Source: Rhizobium sp. SL86
Lineage (GTDB): Bacteria; Pseudomonadota; Alphaproteobacteria; Rhizobiales; Rhizobiaceae
NCBI RefSeq assembly: GCF_026672545.1
Contig: NZ_JAPPRJ010000002.1
Location: 757,001 to 821,000, forward strand
Direction: 5' to 3'
DNA: 64,000 nucleotides
Shown: positions 44,993-54,334 of the stretch, in pieces
Layout: the number at the start of each line of letters is the position of its first letter
Numbering within the stretch: position 1 is the stretch's first letter
Program-made: the position numbers and the translations under genes
The notes under the pieces: generated by a model
Databases searched by the model: none
Seen by the model: the letters and a program-made list of their open reading frames with translations, nothing else
What the model was told of the DNA's origin: nothing

Positions 44993-46441
44993 TCAGCCCT
45001 TCCGCATCAGCGATCCACCGGGAAGATGCTGTGCGCGCTTGTGTTCGTACATCATCACGTCAGCGCGTTTTATTACCGCTTCGATCTTCTCCCCGTCCTC
45101 GCTCGTCGCAAGACCCATGGCAATGCTGAGCGGCGCGCTGGAATAGAACTGATTGTTGATCTTCAGCAGTTCGAGGATCGTGTCGGCCATGGCATGAGTC
45201 GCCTGGCGGTCCGCACCGGGCATCAGCACGGCGAATTCATCACCACCAATGCGGGCAGCATGGTTGGGCCGATGCACCGCGCCATTCAGCACTTCGCCCA
45301 GCCGGCGTAGAAGCGCGTCGCCGGCATCGTGGCCCAGGCTGTCATTGGTTTCCTTGAGCCCATTGAGGTCGATCATGATCGCGGAGACCGGACGCAGCGG
45401 CTTGCGCTCCAGCCGGTTCATCTCGTCGATATAGAAGGCGCGGTTGTGCAACTTGGTCAGCACGTCGTGTTTGCCGAGATATTCGAGATAGGCCTCCGCC
45501 TTCTTGCGGGCGGTGATATCGGTGAGCGCGACCTGGACAAGCGACCAGTCATGCTCATGCCCCGGCAGCACGGAAAATTGCAGCAGAACATAGCGCTCGG
45601 AACCATCGAGCGCATAATTGACCACTTCGCGCTGGTGGAAAAGATTACCGTTCCAGAGCTCGATCAGCTGTTCCTTGAAATGTTTCTCCATCTCGTCGCG
45701 GAAGATCTCGTTCTGGCGATGGAAAAGCGTCTGGCGGTCTTCGGCACAGAACAGATCAAGCGTCGCCTGATTGACGTCGATGACGCGGATCTCGCTCATA
45801 CACTGGCGCACGAATTCCGGATGGACATCGGTGAAGACCCGGAAGTCGACGATGCCGCAGATCCTGAGTTCCTCCAGCATCTGCTTGATCCGGCTGAAAT
45901 CCTCCACCCACAGGGAAACCGGCGAATGTTCGAAGATGCCCTCCGCGTAGCAGCGGTTTTTCGCTTCCGCACGGCATGCATCCTCGCGCTCCGTCACGTC
46001 TTCCGTGGTCAGGAGCACCCGCTCCAGAGTTGCCTCGAAACCCGGCATGACGGTTCCCCGCAGCTGGATGTCCATTCGCCGGCCCGACAGGGAATAGTTG
46101 ACCGTATTGCTCTCGAACTCGGTCCGTTCGTCAAAAAGCGCCGAAAGCTCGTTGATGTGGCTCTCCAGCATCTCGCCGCGGAAAACCTGACCCAGGTTGT
46201 CGGTCAGATGCGCCAGGTCGCTCGCCTCGAAAACCTCGAGTGTCTTGCGATTGACGTCGATGACGCGGATGCGGCTCGCGCAGTCGGCAATGCGTTGCAG
46301 GTCGGCGCGCAGGAAACCGCGGATGTCAGTTACGCCTTGCGCGCGCCATTCTTCGAACTGCCGCTTCACTTCACTGAAGTCTTCGATCCACATCGGGATC
46401 GGCGCAAGATTGAATATATCGGAAGTTACATGCGTCTTCAT
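44993..46441 (-). CDS. Diguanylate cyclase with duplicated PAS-like sensor domain
   Basis: A 482-residue soluble GGDEF protein that makes cyclic di-GMP. Two similar PAS-like units cover about 8-165 and 175-310; each begins with a PxxxWxEDFSxxK segment (IPMWIEDFSEVKRQ; VSLWVEDFSRIKQM) and contains RVIDVN. The GGDEF domain (about 315-482) has RIGGDEFAVLMPG, so the active site is intact. The RxxD inhibitory site is missing (HRPN at that place), so product feedback inhibition is unlikely. ATG 46441 is chosen; the longer frame to 46579 adds an unlikely tail overlapping the next gene. No partner gene is evident, and the GH28 gene downstream has its own promoter region. Confidence 0.88.
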   Translation of the reverse strand: MKTHVTSDIFNLAPIPMWIEDFSEVKRQFEEWRAQGVTDIRGFLRADLQRIADCASRIRVIDVNRKTLEVFEASDLAHLTDNLGQVFRGEMLESHINELSALFDERTEFESNTVNYSLSGRRMDIQLRGTVMPGFEATLERVLLTTEDVTEREDACRAEAKNRCYAEGIFEHSPVSLWVEDFSRIKQMLEELRICGIVDFRVFTDVHPEFVRQCMSEIRVIDVNQATLDLFCAEDRQTLFHRQNEIFRDEMEKHFKEQLIELWNGNLFHQREVVNYALDGSERYVLLQFSVLPGHEHDWSLVQVALTDITARKKAEAYLEYLGKHDVLTKLHNRAFYIDEMNRLERKPLRPVSAIMIDLNGLKETNDSLGHDAGDALLRRLGEVLNGAVHRPNHAARIGGDEFAVLMPGADRQATHAMADTILELLKINNQFYSSAPLSIAMGLATSEDGEKIEAVIKRADVMMYEHKRAQHLPGGSLMRKG

Positions 46442-46575
46442 CAATGAGCTCAATATCGCGAGTAATACCGCCACAAGGGAGGCGGACGAATCATGTATTG
46501 AGCCTACAGCACAAACAGGCAGACGACTTACATATTTATGACGATGTATTAGACTCCGACGTGTTTTGCAGCTGA

Positions 46576-47733
46576 TCACGATCGGCGGGCGATCATCTCA
46601 CCAATCAGCGTGGCAGTCCGACGAGCCCCATCGGCCGCGACGGGAATGCGCGGTCGCGCGTTCTTCTGATCAAGCCTGCGAATGGCCTGAGCCAGCTGCT
46701 CGCCGCCAAGCCCCTCTTCCGGCACCACTTCGGCAAAACCAAGCGCGGCCAGTTTTTGGGCTCTGACGGTTTGCTCGGTTTCTCCGCCGGAGGCGAAGGG
46801 AACGAGAACTGCTGCGCAATTTGCTCGCATGAGGTCGCCAACCGTATTGTAGCCGGCCTGCGAAATGGACAGCGTTGCATTCATCAGAAGATTGGGGAAA
46901 TCCCGGCGGAAACGCACCAACGTCACATGCGCCGGCGTCAGGCCGGACAGGCGATCGAAATCCTCTTGCGGCAGGTTCGGGCCGGTGATCAGGCACCAGC
47001 TGCGCGGATCCTGCAGCAGCGCCTGTGCCTCAATTGCAGCGCCAATCAAAGCGGCGCCAACCGCACCACCGCCAGCCGACACGATGACATCGAAACGGTC
47101 TTGCGCCGGCTCGGGCGGCTCCGGAGCCACAAGGCCGGTGTAGTGCACTTTGTCGGCGATCCGTTGCGCCAACGGAAAGGTCTCCTCCAGCCGTACGAAA
47201 TGGGGATCGCCATGCACCAGAACACCATCGAAATGGTCCTCGACAAGGCGAACCGTCTCTTCGTCCCGGCCAGGCTTTCGGTTTTCCTGCAGGATGTCGC
47301 GCACGCTGCTGAGCAGCAGCGGCCGGCGTGGCGCGGATTTGATCGCCTCGAGGAGCGGCAGAAGTTCGAACCGCATCTGGCGGCGCCCGAAGGGAAAGGC
47401 CTCGATCAGCACGACATCCGGATCACAGTCCCGGAAGGCCGACAGAAGGAGCTCAGTGCGTCTCGCCAGAAAGGCATCGTCCACCGGCACACCGTCGACA
47501 TCCGCAAGCCCGGAAAAGCCGCTGTTCGAGGCGATCACCGGCGGCAGCTCGACATGGTTGAGCAAAGATCCGGGAAAGCCTTCGACCGGCTTTCCCCCGG
47601 TCACTATCGTCACTTCGAGACCGGTGGACTGCATGGCCGCGGCAATCCGGCTTGCCCGGACAATATGGCCGATCCCCAGCAGGTGCTGGACATAAAAGAA
47701 GACGCGTTTTTTCATCGGCACTCTATCCGCCAT
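46576..47733 (-). CDS. Glycosyltransferase, MurG/GT28-like fold (1)
   Basis: A 385-residue GT-B-fold protein resembling MurG-type and COG4671 predicted transferases. The N-terminal motif FFYVQHLLGIGHIVRASRIA carries the Gly-His typical of the acceptor domain. The C-terminal nucleotide-sugar site is ATLSISQAGYNTVGDLM with VLVPFASGGETEQTVRAQKL, the MurG-like donor pattern. No membrane helix is seen. Its start lies 12 bp after the GT4 stop; an internal ATG at 47715 is an alternative. It is the last of three glycosyltransferases behind an importer. The sugar and acceptor are unknown. Confidence 0.82.
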   Translation of the reverse strand: MADRVPMKKRVFFYVQHLLGIGHIVRASRIAAAMQSTGLEVTIVTGGKPVEGFPGSLLNHVELPPVIASNSGFSGLADVDGVPVDDAFLARRTELLLSAFRDCDPDVVLIEAFPFGRRQMRFELLPLLEAIKSAPRRPLLLSSVRDILQENRKPGRDEETVRLVEDHFDGVLVHGDPHFVRLEETFPLAQRIADKVHYTGLVAPEPPEPAQDRFDVIVSAGGGAVGAALIGAAIEAQALLQDPRSWCLITGPNLPQEDFDRLSGLTPAHVTLVRFRRDFPNLLMNATLSISQAGYNTVGDLMRANCAAVLVPFASGGETEQTVRAQKLAALGFAEVVPEEGLGGEQLAQAIRRLDQKNARPRIPVAADGARRTATLIGEMIARRS

Positions 47734-47745
47734 CAGCCCGCCCGC

Positions 47746-48993
47746 TCAGCTATCGCCCGACCAGCTTGCCTTGAACAGGCGGTCGAGGTCACGAATGCTG
47801 TTGTGATGATCGAAATCCCGGCGGACACGGTCTTCCGCGCTTGTCGCCAGCCGCCGGCGCAGATCCGGATCGCGGATCATCCGTTCCAGTGCAGCGGCAA
47901 GCGCATCGGGCTGCTCGGGCGCAACGAGAAGGCTGTTTTCCTCGGCCGCAAACAGTTCGATGATGCCGGAAACGGTGGTCGAGACGACGGGAAGCCCCTG
48001 GCTCGCCGCTTCGACCATCACGTTTGGCAGACCGTCGCGGTCGCCGTCGGCGGTGATGCGGCAGGCAAGCGCGAAAAGATCGCTGTCGCGGTAATGCTGC
48101 AGCACGTCCTTCTGGTCGAGCGCGCCCTTCCAGGTGATGCGCCCGGAGATATCCAGCGCTTCCGCCAACTGCTTCAGGCGGTGCAGCTCGTCACCGCCGC
48201 CGATATGGGTAAAGTGCCAGGCAAGCGCTTTCGGAAGCCGGGCGAGCGCCTGCAGAAGGACATCGTAGCCCTTCTTCTTCACCGCGCGTCCGACGCTCAA
48301 AATCCGGATTGGATCGGAAGCAGCGGAACCGTCGCGTGCCGGTCGCTCCCCCTCGAAATGCGGAAACCGATCAAGATCCAGGCCATGATAGCTGAGGTGA
48401 ACATTGTTGCGGCCGCGCGACAGCTTGGTCAGCTGGTCAAACCCGACGCGGGTACAGGTCACCGCCCAGTCGGCGTCCTTGAGCTTCTCCCCCAGCTCCC
48501 AGTCCGGCGAGGTCCAGATATCCTTGGCATGGGCAGAGACCGTCCAGGACAGACCGCTCATCATCGCCGCATAACGTGCGACGGAGGCGGGTGTGTGGAT
48601 GAAATGCACATGCAGCCAGCCGGCATCCTTCGGCCATTCGGCCACGAGGACGGCGGCCTGCCCGAACCGCCGGAAGCGGTTGCGCGAGACATCTCGCTTC
48701 AGGTCTTTCCAGAAGGCCTGAAGCGCAGCAGAAAATCCCGGCAGCTGTCGCACCTTTGCCAATGCCTTCAGCACCCGCAGCGGTTCTTCGTGCAGATATT
48801 CCGGCAGGTACCAGACGGGGGCCTGGATCTCATCATGGATGGGATGGCGCTTCTTGTCGGTCGGGCGACGCATCGCCACCAGTTCGAGGTCGAAGCCGGC
48901 ACGCTCGAGACCGAGCAGTTCCTGCGCGATGAAGGTTTCCGACAGGCGCGGATAACCCTTCAGCAGAACCACGATCTTCTTCATCGAGGACAT
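47746..48993 (-). CDS. Glycosyltransferase family 4 (1)
   Basis: A 415-residue GT-B retaining glycosyltransferase. The N-terminal half starts KKIVVLLKGYPRLSETFIAQ, a pattern seen in transferases of exopolysaccharide and lipid-linked glycan synthesis. The C-terminal domain has ILSVGRAVKKKGYDVLLQAL and the donor-binding acidic segment GDRDGLPNVMVEAASQGLPV (E-x7-E type). It starts 6 bp after the upstream transferase stop, so the three transferases are co-transcribed. Substrates cannot be read from sequence. Confidence 0.9.
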   Translation of the reverse strand: MSSMKKIVVLLKGYPRLSETFIAQELLGLERAGFDLELVAMRRPTDKKRHPIHDEIQAPVWYLPEYLHEEPLRVLKALAKVRQLPGFSAALQAFWKDLKRDVSRNRFRRFGQAAVLVAEWPKDAGWLHVHFIHTPASVARYAAMMSGLSWTVSAHAKDIWTSPDWELGEKLKDADWAVTCTRVGFDQLTKLSRGRNNVHLSYHGLDLDRFPHFEGERPARDGSAASDPIRILSVGRAVKKKGYDVLLQALARLPKALAWHFTHIGGGDELHRLKQLAEALDISGRITWKGALDQKDVLQHYRDSDLFALACRITADGDRDGLPNVMVEAASQGLPVVSTTVSGIIELFAAEENSLLVAPEQPDALAAALERMIRDPDLRRRLATSAEDRVRRDFDHHNSIRDLDRLFKASWSGDS

Positions 48994-48999
48994 CCTCGA

Positions 49000-50202
49000 T
49001 CAGCCCTGCGCCAGGAAGAGATGCGGACTGCCCTTTTCACGCAGCCAGCCCTCGACGATGCGGGAAATCGTCGGCAGCCCCTCCATCTGCAGACCCGGCG
49101 CGCTGACCGATGGCGGGTCACGCTGCAGCAGGTCCTTGATGGCCGCGGCAAAGCGGCTGCTGTCGGCCGAATCTTCAGCCGACAGCATGCTGATCAATCC
49201 GAGTTCCTGAGCCCGGGTCGCGCGGATCAACTGCTCCTCGCGCGGCTGCGTCCGTGGCACAATGAGCGCCGGCTTGTCGAAAGACAGGATCTCGCAATAG
49301 GTGTTGTAACCGCCCATGGCAATCACCGCCTTGGCCCCGGCGATGCGGTCCTCCAGGCGATTGTCGAATTCAAGAATTTCAAGATAAGGCTGACGCTGAG
49401 ACGCCTCCCTGAAGTGGGCGCGCTGTTCTGCCGACATATAGGGGCCAAGAACGATTACCGCCTTCTGCGTCAGCGTCGGATCGGCTTCGTAGGCGGCAAT
49501 TACGTCGCGCACCAGATCGGCGCCGTCACCGCCGCCACCGGTGGTGACGAGGATGTAATCCCCCTCTTCGGAACCGGGCACAACCGCCTCGGCATAGGAT
49601 TTCCGCTGCAGGAAACCGACGAAATTCATCTTGTTGCGCACGCTCGCCGGCACATCGATGCCTGTCAGAGGGTCGTAGAAATCCGGCGGGCCGTAGATCC
49701 AGACATCGTCGTAGAGGTTGCCGATCTTCGGTAGCACATCATGACGTTTCCACTCCGCTTCGAGAAGGTGCGGTGCATCCATCACGTCACGTAGACCGAG
49801 CACCAGCGTCGTGCCGCGAGTCTTCAGATAGGCAAGCGTATCCTCCACCTCGCCACGCAGGCCAAGCGGTTCCTTGTCGATGATGAAAATGTCCGGCTCG
49901 AAGGTCTCGGCCGTGTGGCGGATGATCGACTGGCGCATCTTCAGGGTCTCCTGAAGATCGATGTGCTGATCCATGGAGGTATATTCGCCGTTACGTAGCT
50001 TGATGACGCTCGGGATCTTCACGAAATCGACGCGCGCGCGGTAATCGAAGGCGCCGGCAATCGTCGCGCCGGAGATGATCAGTACGTTCAACCCGCGAAA
50101 ATCCTCGACCAACGAATGCGCAATCGTGCGACAGCGGCGAAGATGGCCGAGCCCGAATGTGTCGTGGCTGTACATCAGGATGCGGGCGTTTCGTCTCGGC
50201 AT
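49000..50202 (-). CDS. Glycosyltransferase, MurG/GT28-like fold (2)
   Basis: A 400-residue GT-B-fold protein, distantly paralogous to the transferase at 46576: both begin with a strand, a Gly-[IL]-Gly-His segment (HDTFGLGHLRRC here) and end with an AxxAxGGYNTxxE donor site (VIAMGGYNTYCEILSFDKPA). The first domain also contains FIIDKEPLGLRGEV. ATG 50202 is chosen from the upstream AAGGAG and because family members start at this strand; the longer frame to 50304 overlaps the permease. It follows the OppC-like gene after 61 bp, so the importer and the transferases probably share a transcript. Confidence 0.82.
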   Translation of the reverse strand: MPRRNARILMYSHDTFGLGHLRRCRTIAHSLVEDFRGLNVLIISGATIAGAFDYRARVDFVKIPSVIKLRNGEYTSMDQHIDLQETLKMRQSIIRHTAETFEPDIFIIDKEPLGLRGEVEDTLAYLKTRGTTLVLGLRDVMDAPHLLEAEWKRHDVLPKIGNLYDDVWIYGPPDFYDPLTGIDVPASVRNKMNFVGFLQRKSYAEAVVPGSEEGDYILVTTGGGGDGADLVRDVIAAYEADPTLTQKAVIVLGPYMSAEQRAHFREASQRQPYLEILEFDNRLEDRIAGAKAVIAMGGYNTYCEILSFDKPALIVPRTQPREEQLIRATRAQELGLISMLSAEDSADSSRFAAAIKDLLQRDPPSVSAPGLQMEGLPTISRIVEGWLREKGSPHLFLAQG

Positions 50203-50263
50203 ACTCTGTCTTCTCCTTCGAATTCCAAGTGCCGGACACGCCTCCCCGCGCAATCCGAGTATC

Positions 50264-51436
50264 TCATTTGTACGGGTCGGCCGCATCTCTAAGACCATCG
50301 CCAAGGAAATTGAAGGCGAGGATCACGAAAATGACCGGTATAACCGGGAACAGAAGCCACGGATAAAGTGCAAGCACACTCACCGACCGCGCCTCTGTCA
50401 GAAGCACGCCCCAGCTGGTGATCGGCGGCCTCAGGCCCAAACCTAGGAAGCTGAGGGTGGTTTCGCCAAGGATCATTCCCGGAATTGTGAGCGTGGCGCT
50501 CGCAATCAGATGCGACATGAAGCCGGGCACCAGATGCCGCCCGATGATCCGCGCACTGCCGGCCCCCATCAGCTGCGCGGCGAGCACATAATCCTCTTCG
50601 CGCAGCGCCAGAAGCTTGGAGCGGACGGCGCGTGCAAGCCCCGTCCAGTCGAGCAGACCCAGAATGAAGGTAATGCCGAGATAAACGAGCAGCGGGCTCC
50701 AGTCGACCGGCATGATGGCGGCGAGTGCCAGCCACAACGGGATCGTTGGAATGGATTGCAGCACTTCGATGACGCGCTGGACCACGAGGTCGAACCAGCC
50801 GCCCCAATAACCGGCAAGTCCGCCGATCACAATGCCGAGAACGAAGCTGGTCATGACGCCAAGCAGGCCGATGGTGAGCGAAATCCGCGCGCCATACAAA
50901 ACGCGGGAAAAAATATCCCGTCCCAGGCGGTCGGTTCCCAACAGGAAGAAGTGGCCGTTTTCCGCCGGACAGACAAAATGCAGGTCCGCTTCGAACAGCC
51001 CCCAGAACCGGTAGGGCTCGCCCGAACAGAAGAAGCGCAGCTTCTGGATGTCGGTCTTGTCGTCGGTGTAGACGCGCCTGAGCGTCTGCATGTCGAGCGT
51101 CATCGCCTGGCCGTAGACGAAGGGACCGACGAACTCGCCATCATGGAAGAGATGCACCGATTGCGGCGGCGCAAAGATGAAGTCCATGTTGCGGGTATGG
51201 ACCTTGTAGGGCGCCAGGAACTCGGCAATGGCGATCATCAGATAGGCGATGAGCAGTGCAATGCCTGATATCAGCGCCAGCCGGTGTCGCTTGAAGCGCC
51301 ACCACATCAACTTCAATTGCGAGGCCTGATCGGCCACCGAGCCTGAGCTTGAGATATCGTCGGCATAGGGGTCGAAAGCGTCCTGCCGCACGAAATGCGG
51401 CAGGGTATCCGATGTCTCCGGCGCACGTGTCGTCAC
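50264..51436 (-). CDS. ABC importer 2 permease (OppC-like) with enlarged loop
   Basis: A 390-residue permease, paralogous to the OppC-like subunit of the first importer. It has the same long periplasmic loop after helix 1 (LFHDGEFVGPFVYGQAMTLD; RFFCSGEPYRFWGLFEADLH) before GTDRLGRDIFSRVLYGARIS. The coupling loop is EDYVLAAQLMGAGSARIIGRH. It overlaps the OppB-like gene by ATGA. Confidence 0.93.
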   Translation of the reverse strand: MTTRAPETSDTLPHFVRQDAFDPYADDISSSGSVADQASQLKLMWWRFKRHRLALISGIALLIAYLMIAIAEFLAPYKVHTRNMDFIFAPPQSVHLFHDGEFVGPFVYGQAMTLDMQTLRRVYTDDKTDIQKLRFFCSGEPYRFWGLFEADLHFVCPAENGHFFLLGTDRLGRDIFSRVLYGARISLTIGLLGVMTSFVLGIVIGGLAGYWGGWFDLVVQRVIEVLQSIPTIPLWLALAAIMPVDWSPLLVYLGITFILGLLDWTGLARAVRSKLLALREEDYVLAAQLMGAGSARIIGRHLVPGFMSHLIASATLTIPGMILGETTLSFLGLGLRPPITSWGVLLTEARSVSVLALYPWLLFPVIPVIFVILAFNFLGDGLRDAADPYK

Positions 51437-52440
51437 TTGGTGCTTCCTCCCTGCAGACGGATGCGCGGGTCAAGCAGCGCAAGGGCGATATCGGAGATCA
51501 GCACGCCGATCACGGTGAGGAAGGCCAGGAACATCAGGAAGGAACCCGCAAGATACATGTCCTGGCTTTGCAGGGCGCGGATCAGCATCGGGCCGGTGGT
51601 TTCGAGCGACAGCACGACCGCAGTAATTTCCGCACCGGAAATAACCGCCGGCAGGATGGAGCCGATGTCGGAGATGAAGAAGTTCAAGGACATGCGCAGC
51701 GGATATTTGACGAGGCGGCGGAACGGATGCAGGCCCTTCGCCTTGGCGGTCATCACATACTGTTTGTGCAGTTCGTCGAGCAGGTTGGCCCGCACACGGC
51801 GCACCATGGACGCTGTCCCTGCGGTACCGATGATGATCACCGGGATCCACAGGTGTTCAAGGATCGACTTGAACTTGTCCCAGCTCATCGGCTCGTTGAG
51901 ATATTTCTGGTCCATCAAATGGCCGATGGAGGTGCCGAACCAGATGTTGGCGAGATACATCAGCACCAGCGCCAGCACGAAATTGGGCACGGCAAGGCCA
52001 ATCAGCCCGAGAAGCGTCAAGCCATAGTCGCCCCAGCTGTATTGGTGGGTCGCGGAATAGATGCCGATCGGAAAGGCGATCAGCCAGGTGAGGATGATCG
52101 TCACGGTCGATACGAGGATCGTCAGCCATAACCGGTCGCCCACCACGTCGGAGACCGGCAGCCGGTATTCGAAGGAGTAACCGAAGTCGCCGACGAACAT
52201 GCCGCCGACCCAGTTCAGGTAACGGATGGGAAGCGGCTGATCGAAACCGTATTGCGCCCGCAACTGCTCGATCTGCTCCATGTCGGCCTTTTCGCCGATG
52301 GCTTTCAGCTCTTCCACATAACTTTCGAAGTAATCACCCGGCGGCAATTCGATGATCGTGAAGATCAGCATCGAGATCAGCAACAGCGTCGGGATCATCA
52401 CCAGCATGCGCCAGAGAATGTAACGGATAAACTCACGCAT
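51433..52440 (-). CDS. ABC importer 2 permease (OppB-like)
   Basis: A 335-residue inner-membrane permease starting MREFIRYILWRMLVMIPTLL, with the coupling segment LDELHKQYVMTAKAKGLHPF and the end DIALALLDPRIRLQ. ATG 52440 overlaps the binding-protein stop by a few bases; an upstream frame to 52542 lies inside that gene and is rejected. Confidence 0.94.
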   Translation of the reverse strand: MREFIRYILWRMLVMIPTLLLISMLIFTIIELPPGDYFESYVEELKAIGEKADMEQIEQLRAQYGFDQPLPIRYLNWVGGMFVGDFGYSFEYRLPVSDVVGDRLWLTILVSTVTIILTWLIAFPIGIYSATHQYSWGDYGLTLLGLIGLAVPNFVLALVLMYLANIWFGTSIGHLMDQKYLNEPMSWDKFKSILEHLWIPVIIIGTAGTASMVRRVRANLLDELHKQYVMTAKAKGLHPFRRLVKYPLRMSLNFFISDIGSILPAVISGAEITAVVLSLETTGPMLIRALQSQDMYLAGSFLMFLAFLTVIGVLISDIALALLDPRIRLQGGSTK

Positions 52441-54334
52441 TGCTGTCGTACCAGAATGTGTCGGGCATATAGACCCCGAGATAGGAGAGCGGATCGTAAC
52501 CGTAGAGCCCGTCCTTCGGCACGTTGCGTAGATGCTCGGCATGAACGATGGGCTGCAGCGTGGCGTTGACCGTGCCGATGGTAAAGACCTGATCGGTATA
52601 AAGCGCCAGCATCTGGTGCCAGATCCCGGCCCGTTCAGTAGCGTTCGGCGCCTTCTGCCACGCGGTCAGAAGCTCGAGCAGGCGTGCGGCTTCAGGCATG
52701 TCTGGCGCGCGCCCGTCGCTTCCGCCGGACATGCTGTGCAGGCCCCAGAGCGGCCAATGCTGATGATCATCGCTGGTCGGTGCCAGATCCTTCGGTGACA
52801 TGTCGGCGGTCGGAATGCCGTTGTCGATGCCCTGGCCGACGGTCATGATGGTGTCGCCGCCCTTCAGGCGCCGGCGCAACAGTTCGCGTTGGGAGACGCG
52901 TACGAAAATCTTGATGCCGATCTCGGCCCAGTAGTCGCGGATCAGTTCGAGAACATCGGCCTCGACGCTGTTTTCGCCGGCAGATTCCACCGTCACTTTG
53001 GCCGGACGCCCATCGGACAGAATGCGCGTGCCATAACTGTCCCGTTCGGTGAGCCCCACCTCGTCCAGCAGACGACTGGCTTCGACCGGATTGAACGCGG
53101 CCCAGGCATCCCGATAGTCCGGCCGGAAGAGCGGGCTCGCCGGCAGGATCGTATTGGCGCTTTCCTTGGCAAGACCGAAGAACACCGCCTTGTTGATTTC
53201 CTTGCGGTTGATCGCGAGCGAAAGAGCCCGCCTCACCCGCACATCCCGCCACAGATTGCGCCAGACCTCGTCCTTGCAGTTGAGATTGGGAAACATGCAG
53301 ACGCGCGACCCCTGGATGCGCTTCCACAGGTCCACCGTCAGCGGATACCGCTGCTCCGCATTCTTCAGAAAGGTGTAATCGGCGAAATCCAGGTTGGAAA
53401 ACTGCAGATCGCTTTCGCCTGTGCCGGTCTTTGCCGCAATCAGATCCGGCGAGCCGACGTCCATCAGGATGCGATCGACATAGGGCAGTTGCTGCCCCTT
53501 TTCGTCGACACGGTGATAATAGGGGTTACGTTCGAAGATGAAACGGCCAGAGGGTGGCGTCGTCCTGTTGCACCAGGCATCGAGCGTCGGCAGATCCGGA
53601 TTTTCGGGACGCACCGTGCGCGACATGCGCTGGAAGAGCGCCACCCAATCCTTGACCCGTTCACGAGCCACGAATTCGTCCAGCTTTTCCTTCGTCTGGT
53701 ACCTCTTGTGGAACTGCCGCAGATAGGCCGCCGGCATCATCAGCCTCAACGGCGAGGCCGAGGCGACATCGGTCAGGAAATCCGGATTGGGTTCGTCCCA
53801 GGAATAGCGTACCGTCAGAGGATCGAGCACCTCGAAACGGGGACCTTTGCCGTGAACCTTCAGATTGGCGGGTATTCCCCCCTTGTAGAGGTCCTTGAAG
53901 TTGAACATGTCCTCCCAGACGAAACGGAAATCCTCCGCGGTGAAGGGAGAACCGTCCGACCAGCGATGGCCTTCGCGCAGTCTGAAGGTGAAGACACGTT
54001 CGTCCTGAACCTCGAAACTTTCAGCGAGATCCGGCTCGAATTCCAGCCGTTCGTTGAAGCCGACCAGGCGGGCATAGGAGATGACCGGCATATAGCGGAT
54101 GTCGCGCTGGCCGCCGATCAGCATGCGGATCGATCCGCCATGGCGACCGGTCAGTTTGCCGCGTGCGGCAAGATCCACGACCCGCGGTGTCTTCGGCAGT
54201 CGTTCGGCGATGGGCGGCAAGGCCCCCGCCGCCTCCATCGTCTCGATGTAGTCGGATTCCAGATAGGCCGAAAACGCTTGTTTCGGAATGAACGTGCCAG
54301 CCAGAAGGGCAAGCGCCTGGCGTCGTGTTATCAT
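52433..54334 (-). CDS. ABC importer 2 periplasmic binding protein (SBP family 5)
   Basis: A 633-residue family-5 binding protein, related to the one at 36046; both share a post-signal segment of the type GxLPxxxERLPxxPxVV. The N-terminus MITRRQALALLAGTFIPKQ has a twin-arginine-like TRRQAL motif before a short hydrophobic stretch, so export may be by Tat rather than Sec. FTFRLREGHRWSDGSPFTAE (about 115) and VRRALSLAINRKEINKAVFF (about 375) are hallmarks of the fold. Its ATG overlaps the stop of the fused ATPase. The ligand is unknown; position with glycosyltransferases suggests a glycan or muropeptide-like compound. Confidence 0.9.
   Translation of the reverse strand: MITRRQALALLAGTFIPKQAFSAYLESDYIETMEAAGALPPIAERLPKTPRVVDLAARGKLTGRHGGSIRMLIGGQRDIRYMPVISYARLVGFNERLEFEPDLAESFEVQDERVFTFRLREGHRWSDGSPFTAEDFRFVWEDMFNFKDLYKGGIPANLKVHGKGPRFEVLDPLTVRYSWDEPNPDFLTDVASASPLRLMMPAAYLRQFHKRYQTKEKLDEFVARERVKDWVALFQRMSRTVRPENPDLPTLDAWCNRTTPPSGRFIFERNPYYHRVDEKGQQLPYVDRILMDVGSPDLIAAKTGTGESDLQFSNLDFADYTFLKNAEQRYPLTVDLWKRIQGSRVCMFPNLNCKDEVWRNLWRDVRVRRALSLAINRKEINKAVFFGLAKESANTILPASPLFRPDYRDAWAAFNPVEASRLLDEVGLTERDSYGTRILSDGRPAKVTVESAGENSVEADVLELIRDYWAEIGIKIFVRVSQRELLRRRLKGGDTIMTVGQGIDNGIPTADMSPKDLAPTSDDHQHWPLWGLHSMSGGSDGRAPDMPEAARLLELLTAWQKAPNATERAGIWHQMLALYTDQVFTIGTVNATLQPIVHAEHLRNVPKDGLYGYDPLSYLGVYMPDTFWYDSNA

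Noticed and set aside
46756..49734. A 992-codon open frame on the plus strand
   Set aside because: It lies antisense to two well-recognised glycosyltransferases and part of a third, with arginine/glutamine-rich, family-less translation. It is a high-GC mirror artefact.
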